A DNA stretch of 64,000 bases from Leucobacter insecticola (GCF_011382965.1 NZ_CP049934.1:1426001-1490000), one strand, 5' to 3'; positions 54,734 to 63,560 are shown, counted from the first letter of the stretch. Made by a program: numbers and translations. Notes: generated from the sequence alone by a model not told the origin.

Positions 54734-55173
54734 TCGTGCTCGACGTCAACGTCTTGGTTGCAGCCTTCCGTGCAGATCACTCGCACCACGGTGTGGCCAG
54801 GCCCTGGCTCATGCGGTTGCTTGAAACGGAATCGGCAGTTATCGTTCCAGACCTCGTGTGGATCGGTTTCTTGCGCGTCGTGACCAACCGTCGCATTTTT
54901 GACGGGCCGGCTTCTCCCCGCGAAGCGCTGACGTTTATGGAAGCGCTCACCAGGAGTTCCGCGTATCGTCGGGCGCCCGGTCTGCCGGATGGGCACGATG
55001 TGCTTCACCGGACAGTAGAAGTGACAGATGCCCGGGCCAATCTGATCCCTGATGCCTACATTGCAGCCGTGGCACTTGCCTTCGCGTGTCCCGTGGCCAC
55101 CTTCGACCGCGACTTCCATCGCTTTGAAGGGTTGCGAATCGTGCGGCCAGAGGTTTACGGTTCGGAAACCTAG
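54730..55173 (+). CDS. vapC: PIN-domain ribonuclease toxin (VapC)
   Basis: 147 residues. Acidic PIN residues are visible in IVLDVNVLVAAFRADHSHH (Asp5), a middle Glu/Asp around VPDLVWIGFLRVV, LIPDAYIAAVAL (Asp) and VATFDRDFHRF (Asp). VapC toxins cleave tRNA or rRNA loops. Start GTG 54730. It converges on hpaI with a 4-base overlap. Confidence 0.9.
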   Translation: MIVLDVNVLVAAFRADHSHHGVARPWLMRLLETESAVIVPDLVWIGFLRVVTNRRIFDGPASPREALTFMEALTRSSAYRRAPGLPDGHDVLHRTVEVTDARANLIPDAYIAAVALAFACPVATFDRDFHRFEGLRIVRPEVYGSET

Positions 55174-56006
55174 TAGCTCGCGCGGGGTTCGGATCCTGAG
55201 CCCTCGGCACCGTCTAGCCGGGAAGCGAATCGATCCACCAGCGCCTCAGTCTGCCGGGCGAGGATCGCGACGTCCGCGCCGACGGCGACAAAGCTGGCGC
55301 CGGCATCGATGTAGCGATCCGCGTCCGCGGGCACAAAGGCATTGACGCCGACCGGTTTGCCCGCTGCGGTGGCAGCGGTGATCGCGTGCAACACACTCGC
55401 CACGACCTCCGGGTGATTCTGCTGTCCGAGATACCCCATCGACGCGGCAAGATCCGAGGGGCCGACGAAGATCGCGTCGACGCCGTCAACGGCGAGGATC
55501 CGCTCGACCTCAGCCGCCGCCGCCGCCGATTCGATCTGCACCGTCAGGCTGATCGTCTCGTTGGCGCGGCCGAGATAGCCGTCGACCCGGTTCCAGCGTG
55601 CCGAGCGTGCGAGCGCCGAACCGACGCCGCGTACCCCGCCGCCCGCGCCATCCGGGTATCGCACCGCGCGCACGATCTGCTCGGCCTGCTCGGCCGAATC
55701 GACCATGGGGATGAGGAGATTCTGCGCGCCGAGGTCGAGGTACTGCTTGATCGTGACGGTGTCGCCGTACGGTGGCCGCACGAGCGGCGCCACCGGGTAG
55801 GCCGACATTGCGTAGAGCTGCCCGAGCACAGACTCGAGTCCGTTGGGGGAGTGTTCGGCGTCGAGCAGTACCCAGTCGCAGCCGCTGCCGGCGACAATTT
55901 CGGCCGTGATCGGGCTGCCTGCGCACGCCCACAGTCCGATGAGGGGACGCTCCGCGGTCGCCAGGCGTTCTCGCAGCGTGGTGGGGAGATTTAGATGAAT
56001 CGGCAT
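55170..56006 (-). CDS. hpaI: 4-hydroxy-2-oxoheptane-1,7-dioate aldolase
   Basis: 278 residues, class II HpcH/HpaI aldolase. LIGLWACAGSPITAEIVAGS, DWVLLDAEHSPN (active-site Asp/His region), VQIESAAA (metal Glu) and DAIFVGPSDLAASMG (metal Asp) are conserved. Releases pyruvate and succinate semialdehyde, the end products of homoprotocatechuate breakdown. Starts 16 bases inside hpaH. Confidence 0.93.
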   Translation of the reverse strand: MPIHLNLPTTLRERLATAERPLIGLWACAGSPITAEIVAGSGCDWVLLDAEHSPNGLESVLGQLYAMSAYPVAPLVRPPYGDTVTIKQYLDLGAQNLLIPMVDSAEQAEQIVRAVRYPDGAGGGVRGVGSALARSARWNRVDGYLGRANETISLTVQIESAAAAAEVERILAVDGVDAIFVGPSDLAASMGYLGQQNHPEVVASVLHAITAATAAGKPVGVNAFVPADADRYIDAGASFVAVGADVAILARQTEALVDRFASRLDGAEGSGSEPRASY

Positions 56007-56794
56007 GTCACCGATCCCAGGCCGTTGTAGTCGGCGTGCACCGTGTCACCGCGTTCGACCCACATGGGCTTGGTGAAGGAACCGGCGAGAATGATCTCGC
56101 CCGCCTCGAGCGTCTGGCCGTGCTGCGCGAGCTTGTTCGCGAGCCAGGCAACACCGAGCGCTGGGTGGCCGAGGATCGCCCCGGCGACGCCTGAGTCTTC
56201 GATAGTCTCGTTGCGGTACAGCAGCGCCGACGCCCAGGTGAGATCGGTCTCGTCGACCTTGACGGGTCTGCCGCCCACCACCATCGCGCCCATCGCGGCA
56301 TTGTCACTGATCGTGTCGACGATGGTCCGCCCCTCCATCTCGAGGTGCGAGTTCAGGACTTCAAGGGCGGGAACCACGTACGCGGTCGCGTCGAGGACAT
56401 CGAAGATCGAGACGTTTGGTCCGGTGAGCGGCTTGGACAGCACAAACGCGAGCTCGACCTCGATGCGGACATTCGAGAAGCGATCAAACTCCAGCACGGA
56501 TCCCGATTCAAAGACCATGTCGTCGTGGATCACGCCGTAGTCAGGTTCTGAGATGCCGGTTGCGAGCTGCATCACCTTTGAGGTGAGGCCGATCTTGTGC
56601 CCCACGAGGCGCGCGCCGGCGGCGATCCTGCGATCGGACCACACCTTCTGAATGGCGTAGGAATCTTCGACCACCATGTCTGGGTATCGAGTGGTCAGCC
56701 GGGGCAAGACGCTGCGGTCGCGATCCGCCTGCACCAATTCGTCTGCGATGGATTCAATCGTTGTCTGATCGAGCACGTGGCCTCCAAGCTTCAC
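55991..56794 (-). CDS. hpaH: 2-oxo-hept-3-ene-1,7-dioate hydratase
   Basis: 267 residues, HpaH/MhpD hydratase of the FAH-related fold. GARLVGHKIGLTSKVMQ, DYGVIHDDMV, RIEVELAFVL (metal-binding Glu pair) and IILAGSFTKP match the family. Adds water to the HpaG product, feeding HpaI. The ATCGTATACGAT operator lies 14 bases upstream of its start. Confidence 0.94.
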   Translation of the reverse strand: MKLGGHVLDQTTIESIADELVQADRDRSVLPRLTTRYPDMVVEDSYAIQKVWSDRRIAAGARLVGHKIGLTSKVMQLATGISEPDYGVIHDDMVFESGSVLEFDRFSNVRIEVELAFVLSKPLTGPNVSIFDVLDATAYVVPALEVLNSHLEMEGRTIVDTISDNAAMGAMVVGGRPVKVDETDLTWASALLYRNETIEDSGVAGAILGHPALGVAWLANKLAQHGQTLEAGEIILAGSFTKPMWVERGDTVHADYNGLGSVTCRFI

Positions 56795-56807
56795 TGGTCG
56801 TGTTCAA

Positions 56808-56819
56808 ATCGTATACGAT
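56808..56819. promoter_or_regulatory. Palindrome ATCGTATACGAT upstream of hpaH (GntR operator 2)
   Basis: Identical to the 12-mer at 50521-50532. It lies 14 bases before the hpaH start, in position to block transcription or translation initiation. Confidence 0.78.
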
Positions 56820-56847
56820 CTTGGCTGGCAAGCGCCAGAGGGACGAG

Positions 56848-57447
56848 TCACGCATCGGGTGTGCCGAGTCGAAGCAGCACCCCGTCGAGATAGTGTTCAA
56901 TGTCGCTGAGATGTGAACCGTCTGGAAACATGAGATTCATCACCGCGGTGCCCATCGTGAAGGAGATGTACTCCGAAGCCATGTCTTCGAACGGGGGTGC
57001 AGCCAAGACAGCGCCTACTGCATGAGCGGCCTCGATCTGCGCGGCGATCTGCGCGCCCCAGTGTGCCAGGTGCGCGGAATAGAGCTCCCGCAGTGACTCG
57101 TCGGTCAAAGAGTGGCCCCAGAGTTCGATCAGCAACCGCCCGCTCGGTAATTCCTCAACGGAACGTGGGAACCAACTGCGGAGATAGTGGCGCAGATCCT
57201 GTGACGTGTTTCCCGTGTTCTGAGTGCCGGCCATCGACTCGATCTCACGCAGCGTGTTCGTGAAGATGGCGGCGATGATCTCGCTCTTTCCGCCGGGAAA
57301 ATAATACTTCAGCGCACCATTCGCATAGCCTGCCCGGGCGGCGATCGTACGCATCGTCGCCGCGCCAAACCCACCAGAGAGGATGAGTTCGGTCGCGGCG
57401 GCGATGATTGCACCGCGGCGCTCCTCGTGGTCGACGATCTGAGCCAT
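56848..57447 (-). CDS. TetR-family regulator
   Basis: 199 residues from ATG 57447. N-terminal HTH (RGAIIAAATELILSGGFGAA, then TMRTIAARAGYANGALKYYF) and a helical ligand domain. It is 19 bases downstream of the peptide-binding lipoprotein gene, so probably co-transcribed with it. Two TTCTAC..GTAGAA palindromes before that gene are its likely targets. Confidence 0.88.
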   Translation of the reverse strand: MAQIVDHEERRGAIIAAATELILSGGFGAATMRTIAARAGYANGALKYYFPGGKSEIIAAIFTNTLREIESMAGTQNTGNTSQDLRHYLRSWFPRSVEELPSGRLLIELWGHSLTDESLRELYSAHLAHWGAQIAAQIEAAHAVGAVLAAPPFEDMASEYISFTMGTAVMNLMFPDGSHLSDIEHYLDGVLLRLGTPDA

Positions 57448-57466
57448 GAGTGCGCTGCCTGTTTCC

Positions 57467-59005
57467 TTACTTTGACGGGTTGGCCGGGACAATCTGTCTC
57501 AGCGTAGGAAACATCATGCCAGTGATCGCGGTGACATCGATATTTGGGGTGCTCACGTAGCTGTTCTCGGACTGGAACCAAACGTCGAACCAGGCGAGAT
57601 CAGTGACGATCGTGTTGAGTTTCTCGATCGCCTTGACCTGTTCAGGGCCAGGATCACTGCTGTGTACCTCGTCGATTGCCGCCTGCACCTCGGGGAACTT
57701 ATCGGCATTTGGGGTGAGGTTGTACCACTGCGGCTTTTCGATCTGCCGTTCGACGTTCGCGACGGGGTTTGAATCGATCGCGATCATGCCCATAAACGCT
57801 GGGTAGGTCGGTGCTTTTTCGGCGTAGTCGATGTACTGCATCTCGTCCCAGCTCGCCCGGATCCCGAGGTCGGCAAAGACCTGATTTGCGATGGGCTGGT
57901 ATGCCGAAAGCACGGGCATTATTGGCATAGTGATATCAAAGCCATCGGCGTAGCCAGCTTCGGCCATTAGCTCTTTTGCGGTCTTGATGTTGTAGTCGTA
58001 TTTGTGATCGAGCTCGGGGAGATTGCCCTCGCCGCCGGACGGGAAAACTTGATTGGTAAGTTTGCCATTTCCCTGCGCGAGCATGTCAATGAGCCCAGCG
58101 GAATCAAACGCGTAGTTGAGCGCCTGTCGCACCCGCACGTCCCCGAAGGGAGCGAAGCTTGCGCCGGTGCGGTCGGTGAACTGTATGCCGATCCGTCCCG
58201 CGATTTTTGACTCAACATTCCAGTTGTTGGCCTTGGCCTGGGCGAGATCGTCGGGACCCGCGTAGTTGACGTTGATCTGACCGGCAATCATTGCGTTCGT
58301 GCGGGCGGTTGGATCATCGATGGGCATGATCGTGAGCGGGTCGAAGGCGAACTGATCTGCTGCCCAGTGGTCTGCGACTTTCTGGAAATGATACTCAGCT
58401 CCAGCAACCGAGGTTTTCTCGTCGAGTGTGTAGGGGCCGGATCCCACGGGCGCCTTCGTGAGGGTGCCCGCGTCGATCGCCGCTGGCGCTGGCATGTAAC
58501 TGCGACCGAGTCCCATGTAGTACAGGATCGTGTCGTCGCGCTTGGAGAGGTGAATCTCGACCGTGCTGTCGTCGGTGGCCTCGAAACTTTCGACGTTGAG
58601 GTACGCCTCTTGTGAGCGTACGCCGGATTTCAGGTGGTCGAGGGCTTTCACTGCAGCTGCGCTGTTGAAGGCTTCTCCGTCGCTGAATACCGCATCGTCA
58701 CGGAGCTTCAGGGTGATCGTCTTGAAATCCTCGGATACTTCCCACTCTTTCGCGAGCGCTGGAACGGGGGTGCCGTCTCCGTCGAGCGCAATGAGCGGGT
58801 CGTAGACGGCCGACAGGAACGGCCCGTCGAAGCCAATATCGGCGAGCGCGGGATCCCAGGAGGTGACATCGGTGAATCCGCCGATGTTGAGTGGCCCGGC
58901 GCCGTCGCTGTTGAGATCGCTGTTGTCGCTGCTTGAACAGCCTGTGAGCGCGAGGGCGGCTAGGGCGACAGCGGCTACGCTGCCGCTGATGCGCGTGTGG
59001 ATCAT
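57467..59005 (-). CDS. Peptide/nickel-type ABC transporter solute-binding lipoprotein (orphan)
   Basis: 512 residues, SBP_bac_5. ATG 59005 has AAGGGGTACAC upstream and starts a signal with lipobox LALTGC. GFTDVTSWDPALADIGFDG, AVFSDGEAFNSAAAVKALDH and DVRVRQALNYAFD are family signatures. No permease or ATPase gene is adjacent, so it must share a transporter or act as a sensor. The esterase diverges from it, suggesting uptake of an ester or acylated compound. Confidence 0.9.
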   Translation of the reverse strand: MIHTRISGSVAAVALAALALTGCSSSDNSDLNSDGAGPLNIGGFTDVTSWDPALADIGFDGPFLSAVYDPLIALDGDGTPVPALAKEWEVSEDFKTITLKLRDDAVFSDGEAFNSAAAVKALDHLKSGVRSQEAYLNVESFEATDDSTVEIHLSKRDDTILYYMGLGRSYMPAPAAIDAGTLTKAPVGSGPYTLDEKTSVAGAEYHFQKVADHWAADQFAFDPLTIMPIDDPTARTNAMIAGQINVNYAGPDDLAQAKANNWNVESKIAGRIGIQFTDRTGASFAPFGDVRVRQALNYAFDSAGLIDMLAQGNGKLTNQVFPSGGEGNLPELDHKYDYNIKTAKELMAEAGYADGFDITMPIMPVLSAYQPIANQVFADLGIRASWDEMQYIDYAEKAPTYPAFMGMIAIDSNPVANVERQIEKPQWYNLTPNADKFPEVQAAIDEVHSSDPGPEQVKAIEKLNTIVTDLAWFDVWFQSENSYVSTPNIDVTAITGMMFPTLRQIVPANPSK

Positions 59006-59077
59006 GTGTACCCCTTCGTGGTGAGTGGCAAGGCGAACCGCGTGGAGCGCCTCTTGCACGTCGCTGTGCAATTTTGA

Positions 59078-59138
59078 TTCTACATTTGTAGAAAACTTTC
59101 GCAAGGGGTCTTGGAAAAAGTTTTCTACTGGTGTAGAA
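59078..59138. promoter_or_regulatory. Two TTCTACNNNNGTAGAA palindromes in the SBP-esterase divergent promoter
   Basis: TTCTACATTTGTAGAA (59078-59093) and TTCTACTGGTGTAGAA (59123-59138) have the same layout and start 45 bases apart. They lie in the 193-base AT-richer divergent region. The adjacent TetR is the natural binder and would control both directions. Confidence 0.72.
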
Positions 59139-59198
59139 ATATCTTCTATCGATCCATCGCGATCGCCACTACTCGAAGAAGAGAAGGAAACCTGGACT

Positions 59199-60167
59199 AT
59201 GTCGCTGCGATATCCCCCTGTTCCGTTCGACCCCGAGGTGCAACACGCGCTCGATGCCGTTCCTGAAATCTCGGTGCCGCTCACGCGAGAGACGTTGCCT
59301 AGGGGTGACGTCGGGGACCTCAGCGCGATCTATGCCGAAGCTATCGGTGACCTTGCGATCGATCACGAAGAGCATCGGGTACAGTCCGCAACGAGCGACC
59401 ACACGATCGAAATCACGATCCTGCGCCCCCGCGGATCCGCAGGAGAGAAGCTCCCCACCCTCTATAACATTCACGGCGGCGGGATGATCGTTGGGCATCG
59501 CTCGGCCGAGGCCGGGCGGATCGCGGAATTGGTGGCGGAGCATCGGGCGGTCGGCGTGCTTGTTGAGTACCGCCTCGCCCCCGAAGATCCCTACCCTGCC
59601 GGTGTTGAGGATTGTTATGACGGCTTCGTCTGGCTTGTAGAAAACGCCGCACGTCTCGGCGTAGATCCCGAACGCATTGTCGTGATGGGGGGTAGTGCCG
59701 GAGGGGGATTTACCGCCGCGGTTGCGCTTCTCGCGAGGGATCGAGGCGGCCCCAAGATGGCCGGGCAGTTGATGCTCTGCCCAATGCTCGACAACACGAA
59801 CTCGACGGTGTCGAGCCTGCAATATGACGGCATTGGCACCTGGCAGCGCTCGGCTGCGCTGCTTGCGTGGGAGTGCGTGCTGGGCACGGATCTTGCCGCG
59901 AGTGAGTCCGCGCCAGCCTACGCTGCTCCGACGCGGGCGGCGGATCTCTCTGGGCTACCCCCTGCCTACATCGAAGTGGGGGCAGCTGAAATGTTCCGTG
60001 ATGAAGACATCGAGTATGCCAGCAGGATCTGGGCCACGGGTGGCCAGGCTGAGCTGCATGTGTGGTCGGGAGGCTGTCACGGCTTCGACATATATATGCC
60101 CGAAATTGAGCTGACGCGGGCGGCGCTGGCTGCGCGCTCGTCGTGGTTGCGTCGGGTGATTCGATGA
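59199..60167 (+). CDS. Alpha/beta hydrolase, HSL-type esterase
   Basis: 322 residues. Oxyanion motif HGGG in NIHGGGMIVGH, nucleophile in VVMGGSAGGG (the usual GDSAGG with Gly for Asp), YRLAPEDPYPAG, acid near FRDEDIEYA and His in GGCHGFDIY. Acts on short-chain or lactone-like esters. ATG 59199 has AAGGAAA upstream; the longer frame crosses the operators. Divergent from the orphan binding protein. Confidence 0.9.
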   Translation: MSLRYPPVPFDPEVQHALDAVPEISVPLTRETLPRGDVGDLSAIYAEAIGDLAIDHEEHRVQSATSDHTIEITILRPRGSAGEKLPTLYNIHGGGMIVGHRSAEAGRIAELVAEHRAVGVLVEYRLAPEDPYPAGVEDCYDGFVWLVENAARLGVDPERIVVMGGSAGGGFTAAVALLARDRGGPKMAGQLMLCPMLDNTNSTVSSLQYDGIGTWQRSAALLAWECVLGTDLAASESAPAYAAPTRAADLSGLPPAYIEVGAAEMFRDEDIEYASRIWATGGQAELHVWSGGCHGFDIYMPEIELTRAALAARSSWLRRVIR

Positions 60168-60216
60168 AGAACGCTGGAAACGCCGGCGCCCCCATCGCCA
60201 TCACCGTTACGGTGAT

Positions 60217-60420
60217 ATGAATGAAATTCGGCTTGAGAATAACAAAGTTCTTGATTCCTATGTTCCGGGTAGAGAGATTGTCTCGAGGAAGAACACTCAG
60301 CTTGCTGATGTGACGCCGCGGACTGCTAGGAAGTATTTGGACGAGATGCTCGAGAAGTATCGTCCGGGCACTCCGATTAAGAGCGCTTCAATGAACGAGA
60401 ACACTTCAGTTACCGTTGCT
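60217..60420 (+). pseudogene. Fragment of a polymorphic-toxin C-terminal domain
   Basis: LDSYVPGREIVSRKNTQLAD, then TARKYLDEMLEKYRPGTPI resemble the C-terminal REase-like domain of large secreted actinobacterial toxins. The upstream toxin body is missing and the 3' end is cut by IS DNA. The last 97 bases were duplicated by the IS1634-type insertion. Confidence 0.55.
60324..60420. repeat. Left 97-bp direct repeat (target duplication) of the IS1634-type element
   Basis: Identical over 97 bases to 62069-62165. It abuts the left inverted repeat of the IS. Confidence 0.92.
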
Positions 60421-62068
60421 CCTGAGTTGACCGTTTTAGTGCCCCGCACCCGACCTTCCGAGCCGAGTCAATAATTCACGTACCTCTCCCGGTATCGCGG
60501 CCGGAACGATATGCTCCACGCCCGCGATCGAGACCACCCCGTCTTGCACCCGGGCGAGCTGCTGCACACACTTCTTTACCGACACACCAGTCACTTCTTG
60601 GATATGCCGCGAGATCGCTATCGCGCAGAACACAACCGTCAAATGCGCCTCGATCTTCTCCCGCTGCCGGTGATAGATCGGTCTGGCTTTGAGGTCTGTC
60701 TTCGCCATCCGAAACGATGCTTCGACGTTGAACAGCTGATGGTATGCATCAATCACTGTCAGCGCGGGCGCAGTCAGGACCGGCAGGTTCGTGACATACC
60801 CTTTCATCCCGGCCCGCTGCCTGGCTGATTCCACCAGAGCCCCGTCAACGCTTTTCGATGCACCACTAATCTTCAGGAACCGGCCCTTTTTCACGGGTGT
60901 AGTCCCAGCAACGACTTTCTTCGCTTTCTCAACTTGTTTCTCGATATTGCGCAGATCCAAGCGGGCACGCTTCTCGCGGTACTGGTACACCACCCTTCGT
61001 TCACGCCTCGTCTCGCCACGACCAAACCACTGACGGCTCTCGAAGATCTGCCCGTCAGAAAGTTCAGAACCGTCGTGCTGGTATGCGGCGACATCTGGCG
61101 GAGTTTTCGCGATTCTCGAGCCGACAATGAATGAGTAGCCGGCGTCTTCTAACGCAAGAAGGTTCGCGGCTGACAGCATGCCTGCGTCACACGCGACGCT
61201 CACCGTCACTTCGGGGTGCTGCGCTCGGAACGCGTCGAGCACGGGCACGAGGGTGAGCGTTTCGGCCTTGTTCCCTTCGAATGAATGCAGCTGCAGCGGG
61301 AACCCGCGTTCGTCGACGAGTAATCCAACCACGATCTGGGGTTCGAGCCTGCGTTCTTTGGACAGGCCGGGCTTACGATACTCATCCTCTTGCTCGACTT
61401 GGAAGAACAATGTGGTGACGTCGTACAACACGAGTGTGAGGCGTTTCGTTCCTCTGAACGCGACGCAGGCGGCAGCGAACTTGTCTCGATAGCCCTGGTC
61501 TGCTGCTTGGTTCAATGACCGGTGAATGCCACTATTCGAGGGGCTTTCAGCCCGAGGTTCTCAAGAATACGGATCGTGTCGAGCTTTGAAGCGGGCTCGA
61601 TAAGACGCGCGACGACAAGGTCACGAAACACCCGGTCGGTCACTGCATCGGTGAAGCCAAGCCGGTCGTACAGGCCTACGAGAGTGTCGTAGAGCAGACG
61701 CGAGTAGGAGTGTTGCATCGTGATGCGCGGCACGACTGGGTCGGTGGGGGTATCGATCTGGAGCTCTGTCTCCCCGGCAGCCTGAGCGCGTTCCCTGACA
61801 CGAGTTTTCGCGGTCTGGACCATCAACTCGAGTTCCAGATCGGTGTGCGCGGAACCGATATGTTCAATGATGGTGCGCACCCCGCGCGTCTTCGACGCGA
61901 TCTGCACCGCGGTCGCACCCGACCTTGTCTTCACACGGCGCACGTATTCACCCATGAAACCAGGGTACAAACACGTTCCTTAGTGCCCCGCCCCGCTGAA
62001 ACTCCCGCATAAACAAGCCATTCCCAGGGCCGGTATAAGCGAAACCAACCAAAAGCGGTCAACTCAGG
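60421..62068. mobile_element. IS1634-family insertion sequence, 1,648 bp
   Basis: Terminal repeats CCTGAGTTGACCG (left) and CGGTCAACTCAGG (right) enclose one DDE transposase read on the minus strand. The 97-bp target duplications are typical of the IS1634/IS1549 family, known for long variable direct repeats. Confidence 0.9.
60436..61970 (-). CDS. IS1634-family DDE transposase (frameshifted near 61512-61515)
   Basis: N-terminal part (YVRRVKTRSGATAVQIAS, IIEHIGSAHTDLEL) ends at GH; the rest (LVLYDVTTLFFQVE, PLQLHSFEGNKAETLTLVPV, SVACDAGMLSA, SFRMAKTDLKARPIYHRQ) continues in the neighbouring frame and contains the DDE region with the late Glu near VEASFRM. A missing T in CAT(T)TGAAC would explain the break and give ~512 residues. 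If the break is real, the IS is inactive. Confidence 0.88.
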
Positions 62069-62165
62069 TGCTAGGAAGTATTTGGACGAGATGCTCGAGA
62101 AGTATCGTCCGGGCACTCCGATTAAGAGCGCTTCAATGAACGAGAACACTTCAGTTACCGTTGCT
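62069..62165. repeat. Right 97-bp direct repeat of the IS1634-type element
   Basis: Exact copy of 60324-60420. Its last bases run into the stop codon of the IS3-type orfA, showing that the toxin fragment already abutted IS3 DNA before the IS1634-type element arrived. Confidence 0.92.
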
Positions 62166-62442
62166 TCGCGGCGAAGAAGGCGCTGATTTTTCCCAGGAAC
62201 TCAATCTCACGCTTCAGCTCCGCGTTCTCGGCCTGCAACGCCTGGTACTTCGCCCACTCCACCGGACCACGCCCCTCGGTCTCGTCTTCGGGGTGTTCTT
62301 CACGCCACGCGCGCACCCAGTTGCCCAAGGTTCCCTCGTTAATGCCGAGATCCACAGCGTACTGCGCGATCGGGCGCTTCGAGGTGATCACCAGCTCAAC
62401 CGCGTCAGCCTTGAACTGCGGCGTGTACTTCTTCCGATCCAT
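62155..62442 (-). CDS. IS3-family transposase OrfA (OrfB lost)
   Basis: 95 residues: HTH_Tnp_1 (DRKKYTPQFKADAVELV, IAQYAVDLGINEGTLGNWV) and a leucine-zipper tail (LQAENAELKREIEFLGKIS AFF). Complete OrfA; the catalytic OrfB that should follow by frameshifting is absent, replaced by the toxin fragment, so the IS is dead. Confidence 0.88.
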   Translation of the reverse strand: MDRKKYTPQFKADAVELVITSKRPIAQYAVDLGINEGTLGNWVRAWREEHPEDETEGRGPVEWAKYQALQAENAELKREIEFLGKISAFFAAKQR

Positions 62443-62459
62443 ATGAAACAGTTCCTCCT

Positions 62460-62594
62460 AACAACTGTCTCAACAAACTGTACGGCCGCAAATGGGACAT
62501 CGCGGCTCTTGTCGGTTGGATCGGTCTTGGCGGACAGATCTATTCCTACAAGAGCCGCGCTACTTCCGGGAGTAGCCTCGCCCGGGAGTATTGA
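62460..62594 (+). pseudogene. Possible 3' fragment of a membrane-protein gene
   Basis: Plus-strand frame ending TGA 62592-62594 reads NKLYGRKWDIAALVGWIGLG, then GQIYSYKSRATSG, resembling the last helix of a small membrane protein with no start region. GCGGCTCTTGT (62502-62512) and ACAAGAGCCGC (62548-62558) also form an inverted repeat here. Low certainty. Confidence 0.25.
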
Positions 62595-62630
62595 CATCAT
62601 CGAGAAACACTTAACCGAACGGCATTGGCC

Positions 62631-63023
62631 CTAGTCGCCTCTTCGCAAAAAGGGATGACTCTCAGATGCTCCTGTATGAAAATCGTGCCAAGCTTTGAGC
62701 TCACCTTGTAGAAGAGATTTCAAGGGAGTGTCTCGCAGAAGCCATTCGACGAATCCAACCACGATGAGATTCGGTACATCGCGCTTGCCCTCAGCAAGTC
62801 CTTGATTAAGCACCGCAAGGAGCTGAACCACATCAGCTGTTTTCGCCTCTGCATTTTTCTCAGCCCACTCGGCAACACCGCTCATAAAAATGTAGGCCAG
62901 CAATTCTCCGCCTTGATCCTTCAAGTGTTCTTCAAGAAGCGGGGCAGTTTCGGGAACCTTTTCCACGAGGTTCCGACAAAACTCCTCATCAAGCTGATCG
63001 TCTTCATGCGATTCATTTTCCAT
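62631..63023 (-). CDS. Putative immunity protein (DUF7674-like)
   Basis: 130 residues, acidic and helical: DEEFCRNLVEKVPETAPLLE, QGGELLAYIFMSGVAEW, VPNLIVVGFVEWLL. This resembles DUF7674-type immunity proteins. It overlaps the end of the upstream toxin fragment by 11 bases, the usual toxin-immunity arrangement. It is intact although its toxin is truncated, so it may act as an orphan immunity gene. Confidence 0.65.
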   Translation of the reverse strand: MENESHEDDQLDEEFCRNLVEKVPETAPLLEEHLKDQGGELLAYIFMSGVAEWAEKNAEAKTADVVQLLAVLNQGLAEGKRDVPNLIVVGFVEWLLRDTPLKSLLQGELKAWHDFHTGASESHPFLRRGD

Positions 63024-63280
63024 TTAGCGCGTCCTCAATTTCTTGCAAGATTCTCTTTGCGGTCTCAATATCGGATGGATCGGCCCCCTTGTTCAGTCGG
63101 AGCCAATTTCTCAGGGACCCTCTTACGTTTCGCCCCTTACTGATATGGTCACCTCCCCCAATTCTTTCACCTGTGAGTAGTTCCTGTCTTATCGCATCCA
63201 CAAGGGAACCATCGCCCCCCTTTAGGGGAGTGCTCCCTTCTCGCATGTAAGCCTGGTTGAGGCGGTTCTGAAGAGGGCCT
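63013..63280 (-). pseudogene. C-terminal fragment of a polymorphic toxin cut by an IS256-type element
   Basis: From GPLQNRLNQAYMREGSTPL through GDHISKGRNVRGSLRNWL to EIEDALNGK the frame looks like a genuine C-terminal toxin tip. Upstream, the same frame translates the IS256-type end (LNPAAYTNLLTG), so the apparent 118-codon ORF is a chimera across the IS boundary near 63280. Confidence 0.55.
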
Positions 63281-63282
63281 GT

Positions 63283-63535
63283 CAAGAGGTTTGTGTAAGC
63301 TGCGGGATTTAGTTTTCTGGGTTGATGTTGTTTGAGGTGGTCCGGGTTGTCGCAGCAAGCTCGTCCCAAGAGCTGTAGCGCCCCCGATGTAGCCGAGCTG
63401 GTCCGTGATCTCTCGTTTCGCTTCCCGACTCAGTTTGGGCAGAAACTCGGCCAAGGTCCAGAGAACATCATCGGCAAGAATCAGCCAGGCTTCTTGCGCG
63501 GTGAGGCCTTCTTCAATATCGAGTGTGGCGGTCAT
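63283..63535 (-). CDS. Small helical protein encoded downstream of the IS256-type transposase
   Basis: From ATG 63535 the protein reads MTATLDIEEGLTAQEAWLIL, DDVLWTLAEFLPKLSREAKR, then GYIGGATALGTSLL before becoming low-complexity toward the IS end. AAAGGACACC lies upstream, 25 bases after the transposase stop. Probably an IS accessory ORF; the open frame continues across the IS boundary to 63167 but that part is not native. Confidence 0.5.
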
Positions 63536-63560
63536 GATAGGTGTCCTTTCGGGTGCAGTT

